Program-made: the position numbers and the translations under genes
DNA from: Bog-756 sp963830165
GTDB taxonomy: Bacteria > Actinomycetota > Acidimicrobiia > Acidimicrobiales > RAAP-2
DNA length: 64,000 nucleotides
Assembly (NCBI GenBank): GCA_963830165.1
Contig: CAWHKZ010000005.1
Location: 816,930-880,929 of the forward strand
Direction: 5' to 3'
Part shown: piece by piece, positions 25,526-34,058 of the stretch
How positions within the stretch are numbered: the first letter of the stretch is position 1
How the letters are laid out: every line of letters starts with the position of its first letter
The notes under the pieces: generated by a model
What the model was told of the DNA's origin: nothing
The model's database searches: none
The model's input: the letters and a program-made list of their open reading frames with translations, nothing else

Positions 25526-26419
25526 ATGAGCTCGACGCAAGGATCCACCCCGGGGACGTCCTCGGGCAGCACCCCGACCGGCGGCACGGCCACCCGGACG
25601 CGGCGCACCGGCGCATCGTTCGGGACGGCGTCGAACTACAACCGGATGGTGACGGCGTTCCCGACCGCGCCGGCCCCCGCGCCGTCCAACTGGAAGCAGC
25701 AGCCCGACGGCAACTGGTGGTCGTGGGACGGGGCCACCTGGCACCTCCAGCCCCAGGGCCCCCCGCCGATGCCGCCGGTGGCCGGGCAGACCCGGACCTT
25801 CACCGCGGACGGGGCGCTCAACAAGGCCGGCCTGCTCGGTCTCCTCGCCCTGGTGGTCGGCACGGTGGCCTATCTCGGCAACCTGCCCATGGGCGTGGCC
25901 GTGGTCGCCATGTTCGGCGGGCTCGGCGTCGCCCTGTGGTGCATCTTCCGGCCCCGGCTCGCGCCCGTGCTCGCGCCGATCTACGCCGTGGCCGAGGGCG
26001 TGGTGCTCGGTGTCATCTCGCGGTACTACGCCGACCAGGGTGCCCATGTGGTCACCCTGGCGGTCGTGGGGACGACGGTCATCGTGGCCGGCGTGTGGGG
26101 CGTCTACCGCACAGGCCTGGTCAAGGTCGGGCACCGGTTCTTCATGGTCACGATCGTGGCCGGCATCGGGCTGCTCGCGGTGATGATGACGTCCTTCATC
26201 ACCGGGTGGGGGCTCTCCGGCACGTCCGGCCTGCTCATCTTCGGCGTCCTCTACCTGGTGGTCGCGGTGTTGAACCTCTTCATGGACTTCAGCTTCGTGG
26301 ACCGGGCCCAGGCGGCGGGCATCGAGGCCGACGCCGAGTGGTTCTCGGCCTTCACCATCCTGATCTCGTCGGTGATGGTCTACCTGGCCCTGCTGCGCAT
26401 CTTCGGCGGCTCCCGCTAG
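25526..26419 (+). CDS. Bax inhibitor-1-like membrane protein with WxW N-terminal module
   Basis: 297 aa. Ser/Thr-rich N terminus (1-35), then a short Trp-rich module (SNWKQQPDGNWWSWDGATWH) like DUF2510/WW-type modules of actinobacterial membrane proteins, then seven hydrophobic helices. The helical part shows LAPIYAVAEGVVLGVISRYYA, VYRTGLVKVGHRF, LVVAVLNLFMDFSFVDRAQAAG and EWFSAFTILISSVMVYLALLR, the pattern of the bacterial Bax-inhibitor-like family. Possibly a channel or leak pathway; the role in bacteria is poorly known. Confidence 0.8.
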   Translation: MSSTQGSTPGTSSGSTPTGGTATRTRRTGASFGTASNYNRMVTAFPTAPAPAPSNWKQQPDGNWWSWDGATWHLQPQGPPPMPPVAGQTRTFTADGALNKAGLLGLLALVVGTVAYLGNLPMGVAVVAMFGGLGVALWCIFRPRLAPVLAPIYAVAEGVVLGVISRYYADQGAHVVTLAVVGTTVIVAGVWGVYRTGLVKVGHRFFMVTIVAGIGLLAVMMTSFITGWGLSGTSGLLIFGVLYLVVAVLNLFMDFSFVDRAQAAGIEADAEWFSAFTILISSVMVYLALLRIFGGSR

Positions 26420-26451
26420 ACGGGCGGGCCGCCGGGCCGGTCCTTCACACT

Positions 26452-26626
26452 GGCCGCCAGGCCGGTCCTCGGCTCAGGCCGCCAGGCCGGTCCTCGGCTC
26501 AGGCCGCCAGGCCGGTCCTCGGCTCAGGCCGCCAGGCCGGTCCTCGGCTCAGGCCGCCAGGCCGGCTCCTCAGGCCGTCCGGCTCAGGCCGCCAGGCCGG
26601 TCCTCGGCTCAGGCCGCCAGGCCGTG
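26452..26626. repeat. 25-bp tandem repeats between convergent genes
   Basis: Unit GGCCGCCAGGCCGGTCCTCGGCTCA repeated about 6.5 times (starts 26452, 26477, 26502, 26527, 26552, 26587, 26612). The 26552 copy is an altered ~35-bp variant. The last copy encodes the C-terminal codons of the convergent TetR gene (HGLAA-stop). GC-rich and able to fold; could act as a bidirectional terminator, or be a VNTR. Confidence 0.85.
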
Positions 26627-27229
26627 CAGGATGAACCGGACGGTGTCGGCCGCCGCCTCCGACCGGTCCCGGGGCTCGGGCTCGGCGGCCCGCACGGCCA
26701 TCGCCCCGTAGATCTGCTGGCCGATCAGGCCGATGGCCAGGTCGGTGTCGAGCGGACGGAAGTCACCCCGGGCCACTCCCTCCTCGACCAGATCCCGGAT
26801 CAGCCGGGCGATGTCGAGACCGATGAGAGCCAGTTCGGAGCCGAGGGCTTCGGCGTCCCGGGCCGGGCTGCCCTGGGTGACGAGGGCCAGACGGAAGAAC
26901 GCCGGGCTGTCGTCCACCCGGGCCAGCATCTCCTCGATCAGTCGTTCGAGCCGGAGGGCCGGCAGAGCGCCCTCCTCCCAGGTGGAGGCGATGGCCTCGA
27001 GCAGCTGGGCGTGCATGCGCTGCAGGCAGGCCCGCAGGAGCTCCCCGCGGTTGGCGAAGTAGACGTAGACGGTCGACCGGGCGACGCCCGCCTCGGAGGC
27101 GATCTCGTCCATGGAGACGTCGGTGCTGCCCCGCTCGCCGAACAGCCGACGGGCGACGTCGATGACCTGGTCGCGACGGAAGTCGCGGATGACCTCCTTC
27201 AGGTCGTCGGAGGTCCTGCGTACGGCCAT
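26609..27229 (-). CDS. TetR-family regulator of the P450 operon
   Basis: 206 aa. HTH in the N-terminal 60 residues (MDEIASEAGVARSTVYVYFANRGELLRACL). C-terminal ligand domain ending in the last 25-bp repeat. Its ATG directly abuts the P450 stop, so it is cotranscribed with the P450. It probably binds the TCGGACA-CCA-TGTCCGA palindrome at the operon promoter. Confidence 0.88.
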   Translation of the reverse strand: MAVRRTSDDLKEVIRDFRRDQVIDVARRLFGERGSTDVSMDEIASEAGVARSTVYVYFANRGELLRACLQRMHAQLLEAIASTWEEGALPALRLERLIEEMLARVDDSPAFFRLALVTQGSPARDAEALGSELALIGLDIARLIRDLVEEGVARGDFRPLDTDLAIGLIGQQIYGAMAVRAAEPEPRDRSEAAADTVRFILHGLAA

Positions 27230-28483
27230 CTACCCGGCGACGCGTGGCCCGGTCGGGAAGGTGATCGGGATGTGCTTGACCCCACTGATGAAGGCCGACT
27301 GGAGGCGCTGGACCGGCCCGGCCAGCTCCAGGTCGGGCATGCGGTCGAGCAGATGCTCGAACATCACGCGGATCTCCATGCGGGCCAGGTTGGCGCCCAG
27401 GCAGAAGTGCGGGCCGCCGGCGCCGAAGGCCATGTGCGGGTTGGGGTTGCGGGTGATGTCGAACGACTGCGGGTCCTCGAAGGCCAGCTCGTCGCGGTTG
27501 GCGGAGATGTGGAAGAACACGACCTTGGAGTCGCCCTCGATCTTCTGGCCGCCGAGCTCGAAGCCGGTGGTCGTCTGGCGACGGAAGTTCATCACCGGAG
27601 TGACGTAGCGGAGCATCTCCTCGACGGCGCCGGGCAGCAGCGACCGGTCCTTGCGGAGCAGCTCCCACTGGTCCGGGTTCTCGAAGAAGGTCGCCATCGC
27701 CCCCGAGATGAGGTTGCGGGTCGTCTCGTTGCCGGCCACGGTCAGCAGGAGGAAGAAGAGCTCGAGCTCGAACGAGGAGAGTTGCTCGCCATCGATGTCG
27801 ACCTGGGTGAGCACGCTCATGAGGTCGTCGCGGGGATCGGCCCGCTTCTTGGCGAACAGCTCCGACGCGTAGGCGTAGAGCTCCATCGAGGCGATCTGGG
27901 CGGCCTCGCCGGCCGTCTGGTACTCGGGGTCCTGCGAACCGATCATGCGGTTGGACCAGTCGAACATCCGATGGCGGTCCTCGTTGGGGACGCCGAGGAG
28001 CTCGGCGATGACGACGAGGGGAAGCTCGGCGGCGATGTCGGTGACGAAGTCGGCCGAGCCCTGCTCGATGACCGAGTCGATGATGGTGTCGGTCGCGGCG
28101 TGGATGCGCTCGTGGAGCTGGTTGACCATCCGGGGGGTGAAGCCCTTGTTGACCAGGCGCCGGTAGCGGGTGTGGAGCGGCGGGTCCATGTTGAGCATGA
28201 TCAGCTGTTGCTGGGCCAGGTCGTCCTCGGCCAGGTCCCACAGGTAGGTGGCCTGCCGGGCGGAGGAGAAGTGCTCGTAGTCACGGTTGACCTGGGTGGC
28301 CTCGGCCAGGGTGGTCACGGCCCAGAAACCGGGGCCGTCCTCCTCCTCCTGCCACCACACCGGCGCGTTCTTGCGCAGGAAGGCGAACCACTCGTGGGGC
28401 ACCCGCTCGGCGAAGACCGTGGAATCGAGCAGGTTGATGTCGGCGAAGTCGACGCCGCTGATGTCCAGTTCCGTCTGACTCAT
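27230..28483 (-). CDS. Cytochrome P450
   Basis: 417 aa from ATG 28483, which has GGGAGG upstream; ATG 28516 would lie inside the operator. I-helix LLLTVAGNETTRN, ExxR as EEMLR, heme loop FGAGGPHFCLGANLAR with the thiolate Cys, and HTRYRRLVNKGFTPR in helix C. Overall similarity is to actinobacterial sterol/fatty-chain oxidising P450s of the CYP125/CYP142 type, but the substrate cannot be told from sequence. No ferredoxin gene is adjacent. Confidence 0.9.
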   Translation of the reverse strand: MSQTELDISGVDFADINLLDSTVFAERVPHEWFAFLRKNAPVWWQEEEDGPGFWAVTTLAEATQVNRDYEHFSSARQATYLWDLAEDDLAQQQLIMLNMDPPLHTRYRRLVNKGFTPRMVNQLHERIHAATDTIIDSVIEQGSADFVTDIAAELPLVVIAELLGVPNEDRHRMFDWSNRMIGSQDPEYQTAGEAAQIASMELYAYASELFAKKRADPRDDLMSVLTQVDIDGEQLSSFELELFFLLLTVAGNETTRNLISGAMATFFENPDQWELLRKDRSLLPGAVEEMLRYVTPVMNFRRQTTTGFELGGQKIEGDSKVVFFHISANRDELAFEDPQSFDITRNPNPHMAFGAGGPHFCLGANLARMEIRVMFEHLLDRMPDLELAGPVQRLQSAFISGVKHIPITFPTGPRVAG

Positions 28484-28505
28484 GTCGGACGCCCCCTCCC
28501 ATGAA

Positions 28506-28536
28506 TCGGACACCATGTCCGACAGGGGGGATAGTA
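28506..28536 (-). promoter_or_regulatory. P450-tetR operon promoter and operator
   Basis: Minus-strand -10 TACTAT (28531-28536), then the palindrome TCGGACA-CCA-TGTCCGA (28506-28522) covering the expected start point. An extra half-site TGTCGGAC lies at 28484-28491. Two 7-bp arms with a 3-bp centre suit a TetR dimer. Confidence 0.65.
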
Positions 28537-28622
28537 CGTCCGGGCTGGTCGGGCGTCAACACTTGCCGCCGCCACCGTCGCCCATCCCAAGGGGGGTGGA
28601 TCGGACCCGTGGCGGGCCGGGG

Positions 28623-28982
28623 TCACCAGTCGACGGTGCCGTCGATCACGATCACGGGCTCCTCGGTCAACACGACCTCGAGGTGGTCCGTGTCGAGGAA
28701 TTTGGCGATGTCCTCCATCATGGCGGGAAAGTCGGGCTCGGTCATGTGGGCGTTGTAGGCGTCCATCGACTCGAACCACTGGACCGTGACGCCGTCGTAG
28801 CCGGACCGGTCGTCGTCGTTCCGGTAGTCGCTCAGCGGCCGGGGGTTCTGCTCGTAGCGGATGACGTACTTGGCCGCGCTGGAGTTGGCGATGAGCGGGC
28901 CGTGGTGGTCGCGCCAGTAGGCGTGGAACTCGGCGGGGGTCAACCCCTCCTTGCGCCGCAGCAGGCAGGTCAGTTTGATCAT
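28623..28982 (-). CDS. EthD-domain protein
   Basis: 119 aa dimeric alpha-beta barrel type. MIKLTCLLRRKEGLTPAEFHAYWRDHHGPL is the EthD signature (shown here as consecutive parts: MIKLTCLLRR and LTPAEFHAYWRDHHG). EthD-like proteins accompany P450 and degradation operons, though their chemistry is uncertain. Lies upstream of the P450 operon on the same strand, separated by its operator. Confidence 0.82.
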   Translation of the reverse strand: MIKLTCLLRRKEGLTPAEFHAYWRDHHGPLIANSSAAKYVIRYEQNPRPLSDYRNDDDRSGYDGVTVQWFESMDAYNAHMTEPDFPAMMEDIAKFLDTDHLEVVLTEEPVIVIDGTVDW

Positions 28983-29087
28983 GGTCGGTGCTCTCCCCTG
29001 GATGGTGGGTCGTGGTGGTGGCTCACGCGCCCGGGACCCGGCACAGGCTGCCCCGCCGCAGCGCCGCTGGCAAGCCCGGGCACCCGG

Positions 29088-29909
29088 TCATCGGACGGTG
29101 GTGCAGAACAGGTCCGCGACGTACGGAAGCCGGATCGGCTCGTCGAGCGTCGCGGCCAGGTCGGCGACGTGGCCGAGGATCTCGGCCCTCCGGTCCTCGG
29201 GGAGCACGGCGATGTAGCTGCGGGACGCCACCTGTTCGACGAAGCCCGTGCGGTCGAGCTCCTGGGTGAAGCGCAGTCTGGTGCGGGAGACGGGGCCGAA
29301 CCGCCCAGAGGCGGCGATGACCGGGCCGAAGTCCATGCCTACCGGGTAGGGCTGGTGGACGTCCCACTTGCTGATCCGCGTCAGCTCGGCGACCACCGGG
29401 TCCGACTCGTCGCGCTCGTTCCACACGAGGCCGAGGCCGCCTCCGGGTCGGAGCACCCGGGCGAACTCGGCCAGGGCCACCGGGGCGTCGAACCAGTGGA
29501 AGGCCTGGGCCACCGTGACGGCGTCGAACGACCGGTCGGCGAAGGGGAGCAGCTCGGCGGTGGATCCCACCTGGAGCGCGCCAGGGACCGCGGAGGCGAA
29601 CACGTCCCGCATCGACGCCGAGGGCTCGCAGGCGACGGTGGCGGCACCGGCCGCCACCAGGGCCCGGGTCAGCTTGCCGGTGCCGGCGGCCACGTCCAGC
29701 ACCCGGCTGTCGGCACCGATGGCGAGGGCGTCGAGCAGGTGGGCCACCGCATCGCCGGAGTAGCCCGGCCGGGCCCGCTCGTAGAGCGCGGAGCCGCTGG
29801 CGAAGCCCGACCGCCCGAGCCGCGCCTTGTCGGCCAGCACGCCGTCGACGCCGTCGTCACCACCGGCGGCCCGCTCGGGATCGTCGGGGCCGATCTGCAC
29901 GGCGCCCAT
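29088..29909 (-). CDS. Class I SAM-dependent methyltransferase
   Basis: 273 aa from ATG 29909. Rossmann motif I RVLDVAAGTGKLTRAL, acidic motif II ACEPSASM, FDAVTVAQAFHWFD (post motif III) and VLRPGGGLGLVWNERDE. Resembles the UbiE/Methyltransf_11 group acting on small molecules. Divergent from the acyltransferase. Substrate not predictable. Confidence 0.85.
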   Translation of the reverse strand: MGAVQIGPDDPERAAGGDDGVDGVLADKARLGRSGFASGSALYERARPGYSGDAVAHLLDALAIGADSRVLDVAAGTGKLTRALVAAGAATVACEPSASMRDVFASAVPGALQVGSTAELLPFADRSFDAVTVAQAFHWFDAPVALAEFARVLRPGGGLGLVWNERDESDPVVAELTRISKWDVHQPYPVGMDFGPVIAASGRFGPVSRTRLRFTQELDRTGFVEQVASRSYIAVLPEDRRAEILGHVADLAATLDEPIRLPYVADLFCTTVR

Positions 29910-29982
29910 CGTAGGGTGGGTCGCCCCCCGGCGTCGGAGCCCGGGATCGCCCGGCCGCCGGTGCGTCAGATACCGTCGCGGG

Positions 29983-30918
29983 GTGAGCGCAGCGAGCCCG
30001 GACCCCTCCGCCGCCGACGTCCCCGGACGTCCCACGGGCACCCCTCCGGGCCCCGGACCGTCCGCGCCTCCGGGCCCCGCCACCCGCCCGGCCACCCGAC
30101 CGCGGCGCGGGAGCGTGCCGCCGCGGGGCCTGCGGGCCCGGCGCCACCGTTGGCTGCACTCGCTCGTCCACGCCGGGTGGGGCTGGATGGAGCGCCACGG
30201 TGCGACCGGCCCCGGCGATCGGCTGGCCGACCGGTTCGGCGCCTTCGGCCGGGGCAGCTGCCTCGCCTTCCCCACGGGTGCCGTCTTCGGCGAGGAGTGG
30301 ATCCACATCGGCGAGGACACCCTGGTCGGACCCTATGTGAGCCTGTCCGCCGGGATGGTTCCCGGGCAGGAGATGGTCACCGATCCGGTCGTCAGCATCG
30401 GCGACCGCAGCATGATCGGCCGGGGCAGCCACATCGTGGGCCACTTCTCCATCACGATCGGCAGTGATGTCCAGACGGGGCCCTACGTGTACATCACCGA
30501 CCAGAACCACGGCTACGAGAACCCCGACGAGGTCGTCCACGTCCAGTGGCCCCACGACGTGCCCGTGGTCATCGGTGACGGCAGCTGGCTCGGCACCGGG
30601 GTGGTCATCCTGCCCGGCACCGAGCTGGGCAGGAACGTCGTGGTGGGAGCGGGCGCGGTGGTGCGCGGCACCTTCCCGGACCACTGCGTGATCGCCGGGG
30701 TGCCCGCCCGGATCGTGCGGCGCTACGTGCCCGGCTCGGGCTGGGTGACCGGCGCGGCGACCGCGGAAGGGGAGGGATCGGCGGACGGCGCGGCGCCGTC
30801 GTCGGGGACGACCGGGGAAGACGTCGCCGGCGGGGCCGACGCGTCGCCCTCCTCGCCGCCGGCCGATGCGACCGGTCCGGCGGCCACGGCGGGAACCGGG
30901 AGCGGCGGAGCCGGATAG
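29983..30918 (+). CDS. Left-handed beta-helix (hexapeptide-repeat) acyltransferase
   Basis: 311 aa from GTG 29983. Pro-rich N terminus (1-45), then hexapeptide repeats forming a beta-helix (EEWIHIGEDTLVGPYVSLSAG, in parts WIHIGEDTLVGP; VSIGDRSMIGRGSHIVG; VVIGDGSWLGTGVVILPGT; NVVVGAGAVV). The histidine in DQNHGYENP is the probable catalytic base, as in maltose/galactoside O-acetyltransferases. The last ~65 residues are Gly/Ala/Ser-rich and overlap the convergent patatin gene by 196 bp. Confidence 0.82.
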   Translation: MSAASPDPSAADVPGRPTGTPPGPGPSAPPGPATRPATRPRRGSVPPRGLRARRHRWLHSLVHAGWGWMERHGATGPGDRLADRFGAFGRGSCLAFPTGAVFGEEWIHIGEDTLVGPYVSLSAGMVPGQEMVTDPVVSIGDRSMIGRGSHIVGHFSITIGSDVQTGPYVYITDQNHGYENPDEVVHVQWPHDVPVVIGDGSWLGTGVVILPGTELGRNVVVGAGAVVRGTFPDHCVIAGVPARIVRRYVPGSGWVTGAATAEGEGSADGAAPSSGTTGEDVAGGADASPSSPPADATGPAATAGTGSGGAG

Positions 30919-31955
30919 GGGATGGTGCCGAGCGTGTAGCGGCGGACGATCTCGGAGGCCTCGGCCCTGCCGAGGGCGACGAGGTGCTCGGTGGTGGAGA
31001 AGTCGTCGAAGTCCCGGGTCGCACCGTCGGGACCTGCGCAGAGGATGACCTCGACGCCCTCGGGCAGGTGGGCCATGTCCCGGACGAACCGGGCGTGGAT
31101 GGCGATGAGCAGCGCATTGACCATTCCCTCGACCGGCCGCTTGGAGGACTGCGGCGTGACGATGGGCGGTGAGCACAGGAGCACCACGATCCGGGTGGCT
31201 CCGGCGTCGATGGCCCGTTGGATCGGCACGTTGTTGACCACGCCCCCGTCGATGTAGCGCTCGCCGTCGATCTCGACCGGCGGGAAGATGGCGGGCATGG
31301 CCGCGGACGCCAGGATCGGGTCGACCGCCGGGCCCTGGGTGAACCACCGCTCGCCCCCGTCGGTCAACGAGGTGGCCACCACCTCGAGCGGGATCGGCGA
31401 CTCCTCGAGCCGGTCGAAGGGGAATCCCTGGGAGATGATGGTCCGCAGGCCCGAGTTCGAGTAGACGGCGTCCCGCTGCTGGACATAGAGCCAGGGGCCG
31501 TGCAGCCGGCCCTGCGGGTAGACGTCCTCGCGCTTCAGCCCGAGCCAGATCTGGGCCATCCGCTCCACGCCCTCCCGGGTCGGGTCGGCGGCGAACCCGG
31601 CGCCGTTGATGGCCCCGACGGACGAGCCGTAGACGCGGTCGGGCACGAACCCGTGCTCCGACAGGACCTGGAGCATGCCGATCTGGATGGCGCCGCGGGT
31701 GCTCCCACCGGCCAGGACGAGGGCGGTCATCTCCTCCTGCTCGTCGTCCTCCTCGTCCTCCTCCTCCTCCTCGTCCTCCTGGTCCTCGTTGCCGACGCCG
31801 GGATCCTCGGCGGTGCGGCGGTCCAGCCAGGCGGCCCGGTTCCGGCGCGCCTGGGCGATGACGAACCGCAGGGTGAGGACGATCAGCACGACGGCGGCCA
31901 CGACGAACAGGGTGAAGACGACGGCGAAGAGCGTGGACGTGGCCGCGACGGTCAT
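30723..31955 (-). CDS. Patatin-like phospholipase, membrane-anchored
   Basis: ~410 aa from ATG 31955 (GTG/ATG further upstream possible). N-terminal TM helix (STLFAVVFTLFVVAAVVLIV), an acidic Glu/Asp-run linker, then a patatin domain: oxyanion loop GGSTRGAIQIG, nucleophile elbow GSSVG, and the Asp of the catalytic dyad in DGGVVNNVP. Expected acyl hydrolase of membrane lipids. C-terminal 60 residues are low complexity and overlap the convergent acyltransferase gene. Confidence 0.88.
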   Translation of the reverse strand: MTVAATSTLFAVVFTLFVVAAVVLIVLTLRFVIAQARRNRAAWLDRRTAEDPGVGNEDQEDEEEEEDEEDDEQEEMTALVLAGGSTRGAIQIGMLQVLSEHGFVPDRVYGSSVGAINGAGFAADPTREGVERMAQIWLGLKREDVYPQGRLHGPWLYVQQRDAVYSNSGLRTIISQGFPFDRLEESPIPLEVVATSLTDGGERWFTQGPAVDPILASAAMPAIFPPVEIDGERYIDGGVVNNVPIQRAIDAGATRIVVLLCSPPIVTPQSSKRPVEGMVNALLIAIHARFVRDMAHLPEGVEVILCAGPDGATRDFDDFSTTEHLVALGRAEASEIVRRYTLGTIPYPAPPLPVPAVAAGPVASAGGEEGDASAPPATSSPVVPDDGAAPSADPSPSAVAAPVTQPEPGT

Positions 31956-32011
31956 CGGGGCAGAGGCTACCGGGGACCTCCGACGGGGACGGTCGTGTGA
32001 CACCCCCCGTC

Positions 32012-32017
32012 CACACT
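32012..32017 (+). promoter_or_regulatory. Candidate -10 box, leaderless start at 32024
   Basis: CACACT with 6 nt to ATG 32024. Weaker than the TAnnnT sites, but the spacing is the same. Confidence 0.3.
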
Positions 32018-32023
32018 GTGTCC

Positions 32024-33115
32024 ATGCGAACGACGGACGCCCCGGTGGGGGAGCAGGGAGAGGGACGCCGGAGGTCCCGTGACATCGGCGGCACGGGGCC
32101 CGGGTCCGGGGGGTCGGCGACCGGGGGCGGAGGAACCCGGCCGCTGGCCGGCGCGGCGCTGCTCGAACGCCTGCGGGTGACGGGCCGGGCCCGACCGGCC
32201 GCCGATCCGATGTTCGCCGGGGACCTCCGCTCCTACCTGGAGGACGCGGTCGCCGGAGTGGACCGCGGGTGCCCGCCGCTCGACGCCGCCCGCTCGGTCG
32301 TCACCCACGAGCGGCTCGAACGTGCCCTGTCGTGTCCGCCCCACCGCCCCACCGACCGTTCCACCGAACGAACCTTCACCGTCCCGCTGGCCTGCGGTGC
32401 GCTGGTCGGCGCCCTCTTCCGCCAACTGGTGACCGTCGGCGCCATCGCCGACCCGATGGCCGACGCGCTCGAGGCCCTCTCCCTCGACGACCGCCAGGCC
32501 CCGCTCGTGGACTGGATCGAGGGTCTGGTTACCGCCGAGCGGGCCGAACTGGGCGCCGAGGTCGGCCGCCAGGCCCGCGGGCTCGTCGAGCGGTGGCCCA
32601 CCCTCGAGTCCTCGTGGCTCCCACGCACCGACGAGACCCTGCGGGTCCCCCTCCGTGACGGCATCGTCGAACTGACCACCCGGGTCGATCTGGCCATCGG
32701 GCGCCCGGCGGGTGGGGAGGCGACGGTGGCGCTGGTCGACGTGGCCTCCGGGGTTCGACGCCCGGGCCACCGCGACGACCGGGCCGTCGACGCCCTCGTC
32801 GAGACCCTACGCACCTCGGTACCGCCGTTCGTCGTCGCCACCTACTACACGCGGACCGGGGAACTCGACGTGGAGCCGGTCACCCGCGAACTGCTGGTGG
32901 CGGCGGCCAGGAGGTGCGCCGCCGGCATCCGGGCCCTGCTCGACGGACGACCCGGTTCGGACGACGGGACCTGGTGCGCGACGTGCGCCACCCTGCTCCA
33001 GCGGCCGCCGGTGGCTCTGTCCGGCGGTGCCGCCGCCCGCCCTGTGCCCGCCCCTGCCGCGGCCTCCGGACCCGTGGCGCCGGTGGTGGACCTCCCCAGG
33101 GAGCAGGCGGCCTGA
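32024..33115 (+). CDS. Putative PD-(D/E)XK nuclease-fold protein, apparently catalytically degenerate
   Basis: 363 aa from ATG 32024 (GTG 31997 also possible). Gly-rich first ~45 residues, then a helical region. A RecB-like core follows: ELTTRVDLAIGRP, then VALVDVASG, then helices ending in a Cys cluster (WCATCATLLQ). In active RecB-type nucleases the second strand reads D/E-x-K; here it is D-V-A, so the lysine is missing. The family call rests on pattern only. The next gene overlaps by TGATG and looks like a partner of similar fold. Confidence 0.45.
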   Translation: MRTTDAPVGEQGEGRRRSRDIGGTGPGSGGSATGGGGTRPLAGAALLERLRVTGRARPAADPMFAGDLRSYLEDAVAGVDRGCPPLDAARSVVTHERLERALSCPPHRPTDRSTERTFTVPLACGALVGALFRQLVTVGAIADPMADALEALSLDDRQAPLVDWIEGLVTAERAELGAEVGRQARGLVERWPTLESSWLPRTDETLRVPLRDGIVELTTRVDLAIGRPAGGEATVALVDVASGVRRPGHRDDRAVDALVETLRTSVPPFVVATYYTRTGELDVEPVTRELLVAAARRCAAGIRALLDGRPGSDDGTWCATCATLLQRPPVALSGGAAARPVPAPAAASGPVAPVVDLPREQAA

Positions 33116-33988
33116 TGCCCGTGGACGCCACGCTCACCGACGTGCTGCTGGCGCCGGCCGCGGCCGGGGTGGAGCCGGAGGGGTGGGCGCGGGTGAGGGA
33201 CCGGCTGGTCGCCGGGCTGGTCGACGCGGCCGCCGGACGGGGCGGCGACGTCGACGTCGAGGTCGGAGTCCGCCAGCTCCGGCGGGCCCGCTACCGCCCC
33301 GAGCTGCTGGGCCTGCCCGAGGAGCCCTTCGCCTGGAAGCCGGCGTTCGTCCGCCGGTCGCTCGGGCATCGCCGCGGTGCGGGCCTGCGCCGAGGGGCGG
33401 TTCCGGGGGCCGGCGGAGGCGGTCGGCCCGCTGGCCGACGGGGCGGTCGAGGAGTGGCGGCGCTCCGGCTGGCGCACCTTCCACTGGGAGCCGTGGTTCG
33501 CCGGGCTCGGGGCCGGCGGCCGGCCCCGGTTCTGGCCGATGCGGTCACCTGGGCCACCCCGGTGTGGGCCGCCTTCGACTGGGCGGCGCCTGGCCCCCTC
33601 CGTCGAGCTGGGTGGGCCGGACGACCGGTGGTCGGCGCCGGGCCCGGGGCCGGTCCGCCTGCGGGGCCGGTCGGAGGCCCGCGTCGGCCGCGGTCGGGGT
33701 CGGCACGCCGCCGGAGGCGGGGTGACGGGGCTGGTGTCGGTCTCGGGCGGCCGATCCGGGCGACGGATAGCGCGAGGAGCTGGCCTTCCTGGCCCTGGTC
33801 GCCGGACTGGCGTCGCCGGCCGGGTCGACCCCGGCACGGGTGGTCGGGCCTGTGGCCCGAGGCCGGCAGAGGTGCGGGTGGTCGAGATCGACGAGTCGGC
33901 CCTGGACGGCGCCGTCGACCGGGTGGTGGACACCGTGGCGGTCATGGCCGATGTCGCAGGGGTCGCTCCGACGACGGCGGTGGCCTGA
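33115..33988 (+). pseudogene. Partner of the nuclease-like gene, broken by several frameshifts
   Basis: Starts at ATG 33115, overlapping the previous stop. Reading pieces in turn: PVDATLTDVLLAPAAAGVEP (frame 1), then ACAEGRFRGPAEAVGPLADG and FHWEPWFAGLGAGG (frame 2), ADAVTWATPVWAAFDW (frame 1), ELAFLALVAGLASPAG, and VRVVEIDESALDGAVDRVVD (frame 2). Conserved-looking pieces in the right order suggest one ~290-residue protein interrupted by about six indels. No family is certain; a second degenerate nuclease-fold protein is possible. Confidence 0.5.
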
Positions 33989-34058
33989 TCCGGACCTGGC
34001 GGCCCGGCCACCCGGAGCGGCGTGCTCCCCGACCGGTGCGCCCCGGGAGCGGGGCTGG

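Noticed and set aside
26452..26626. Possible CRISPR array or protein repeat domain
   Set aside because: Units abut directly without spacers; the 25-bp period breaks any reading frame and stops or other frames intervene.
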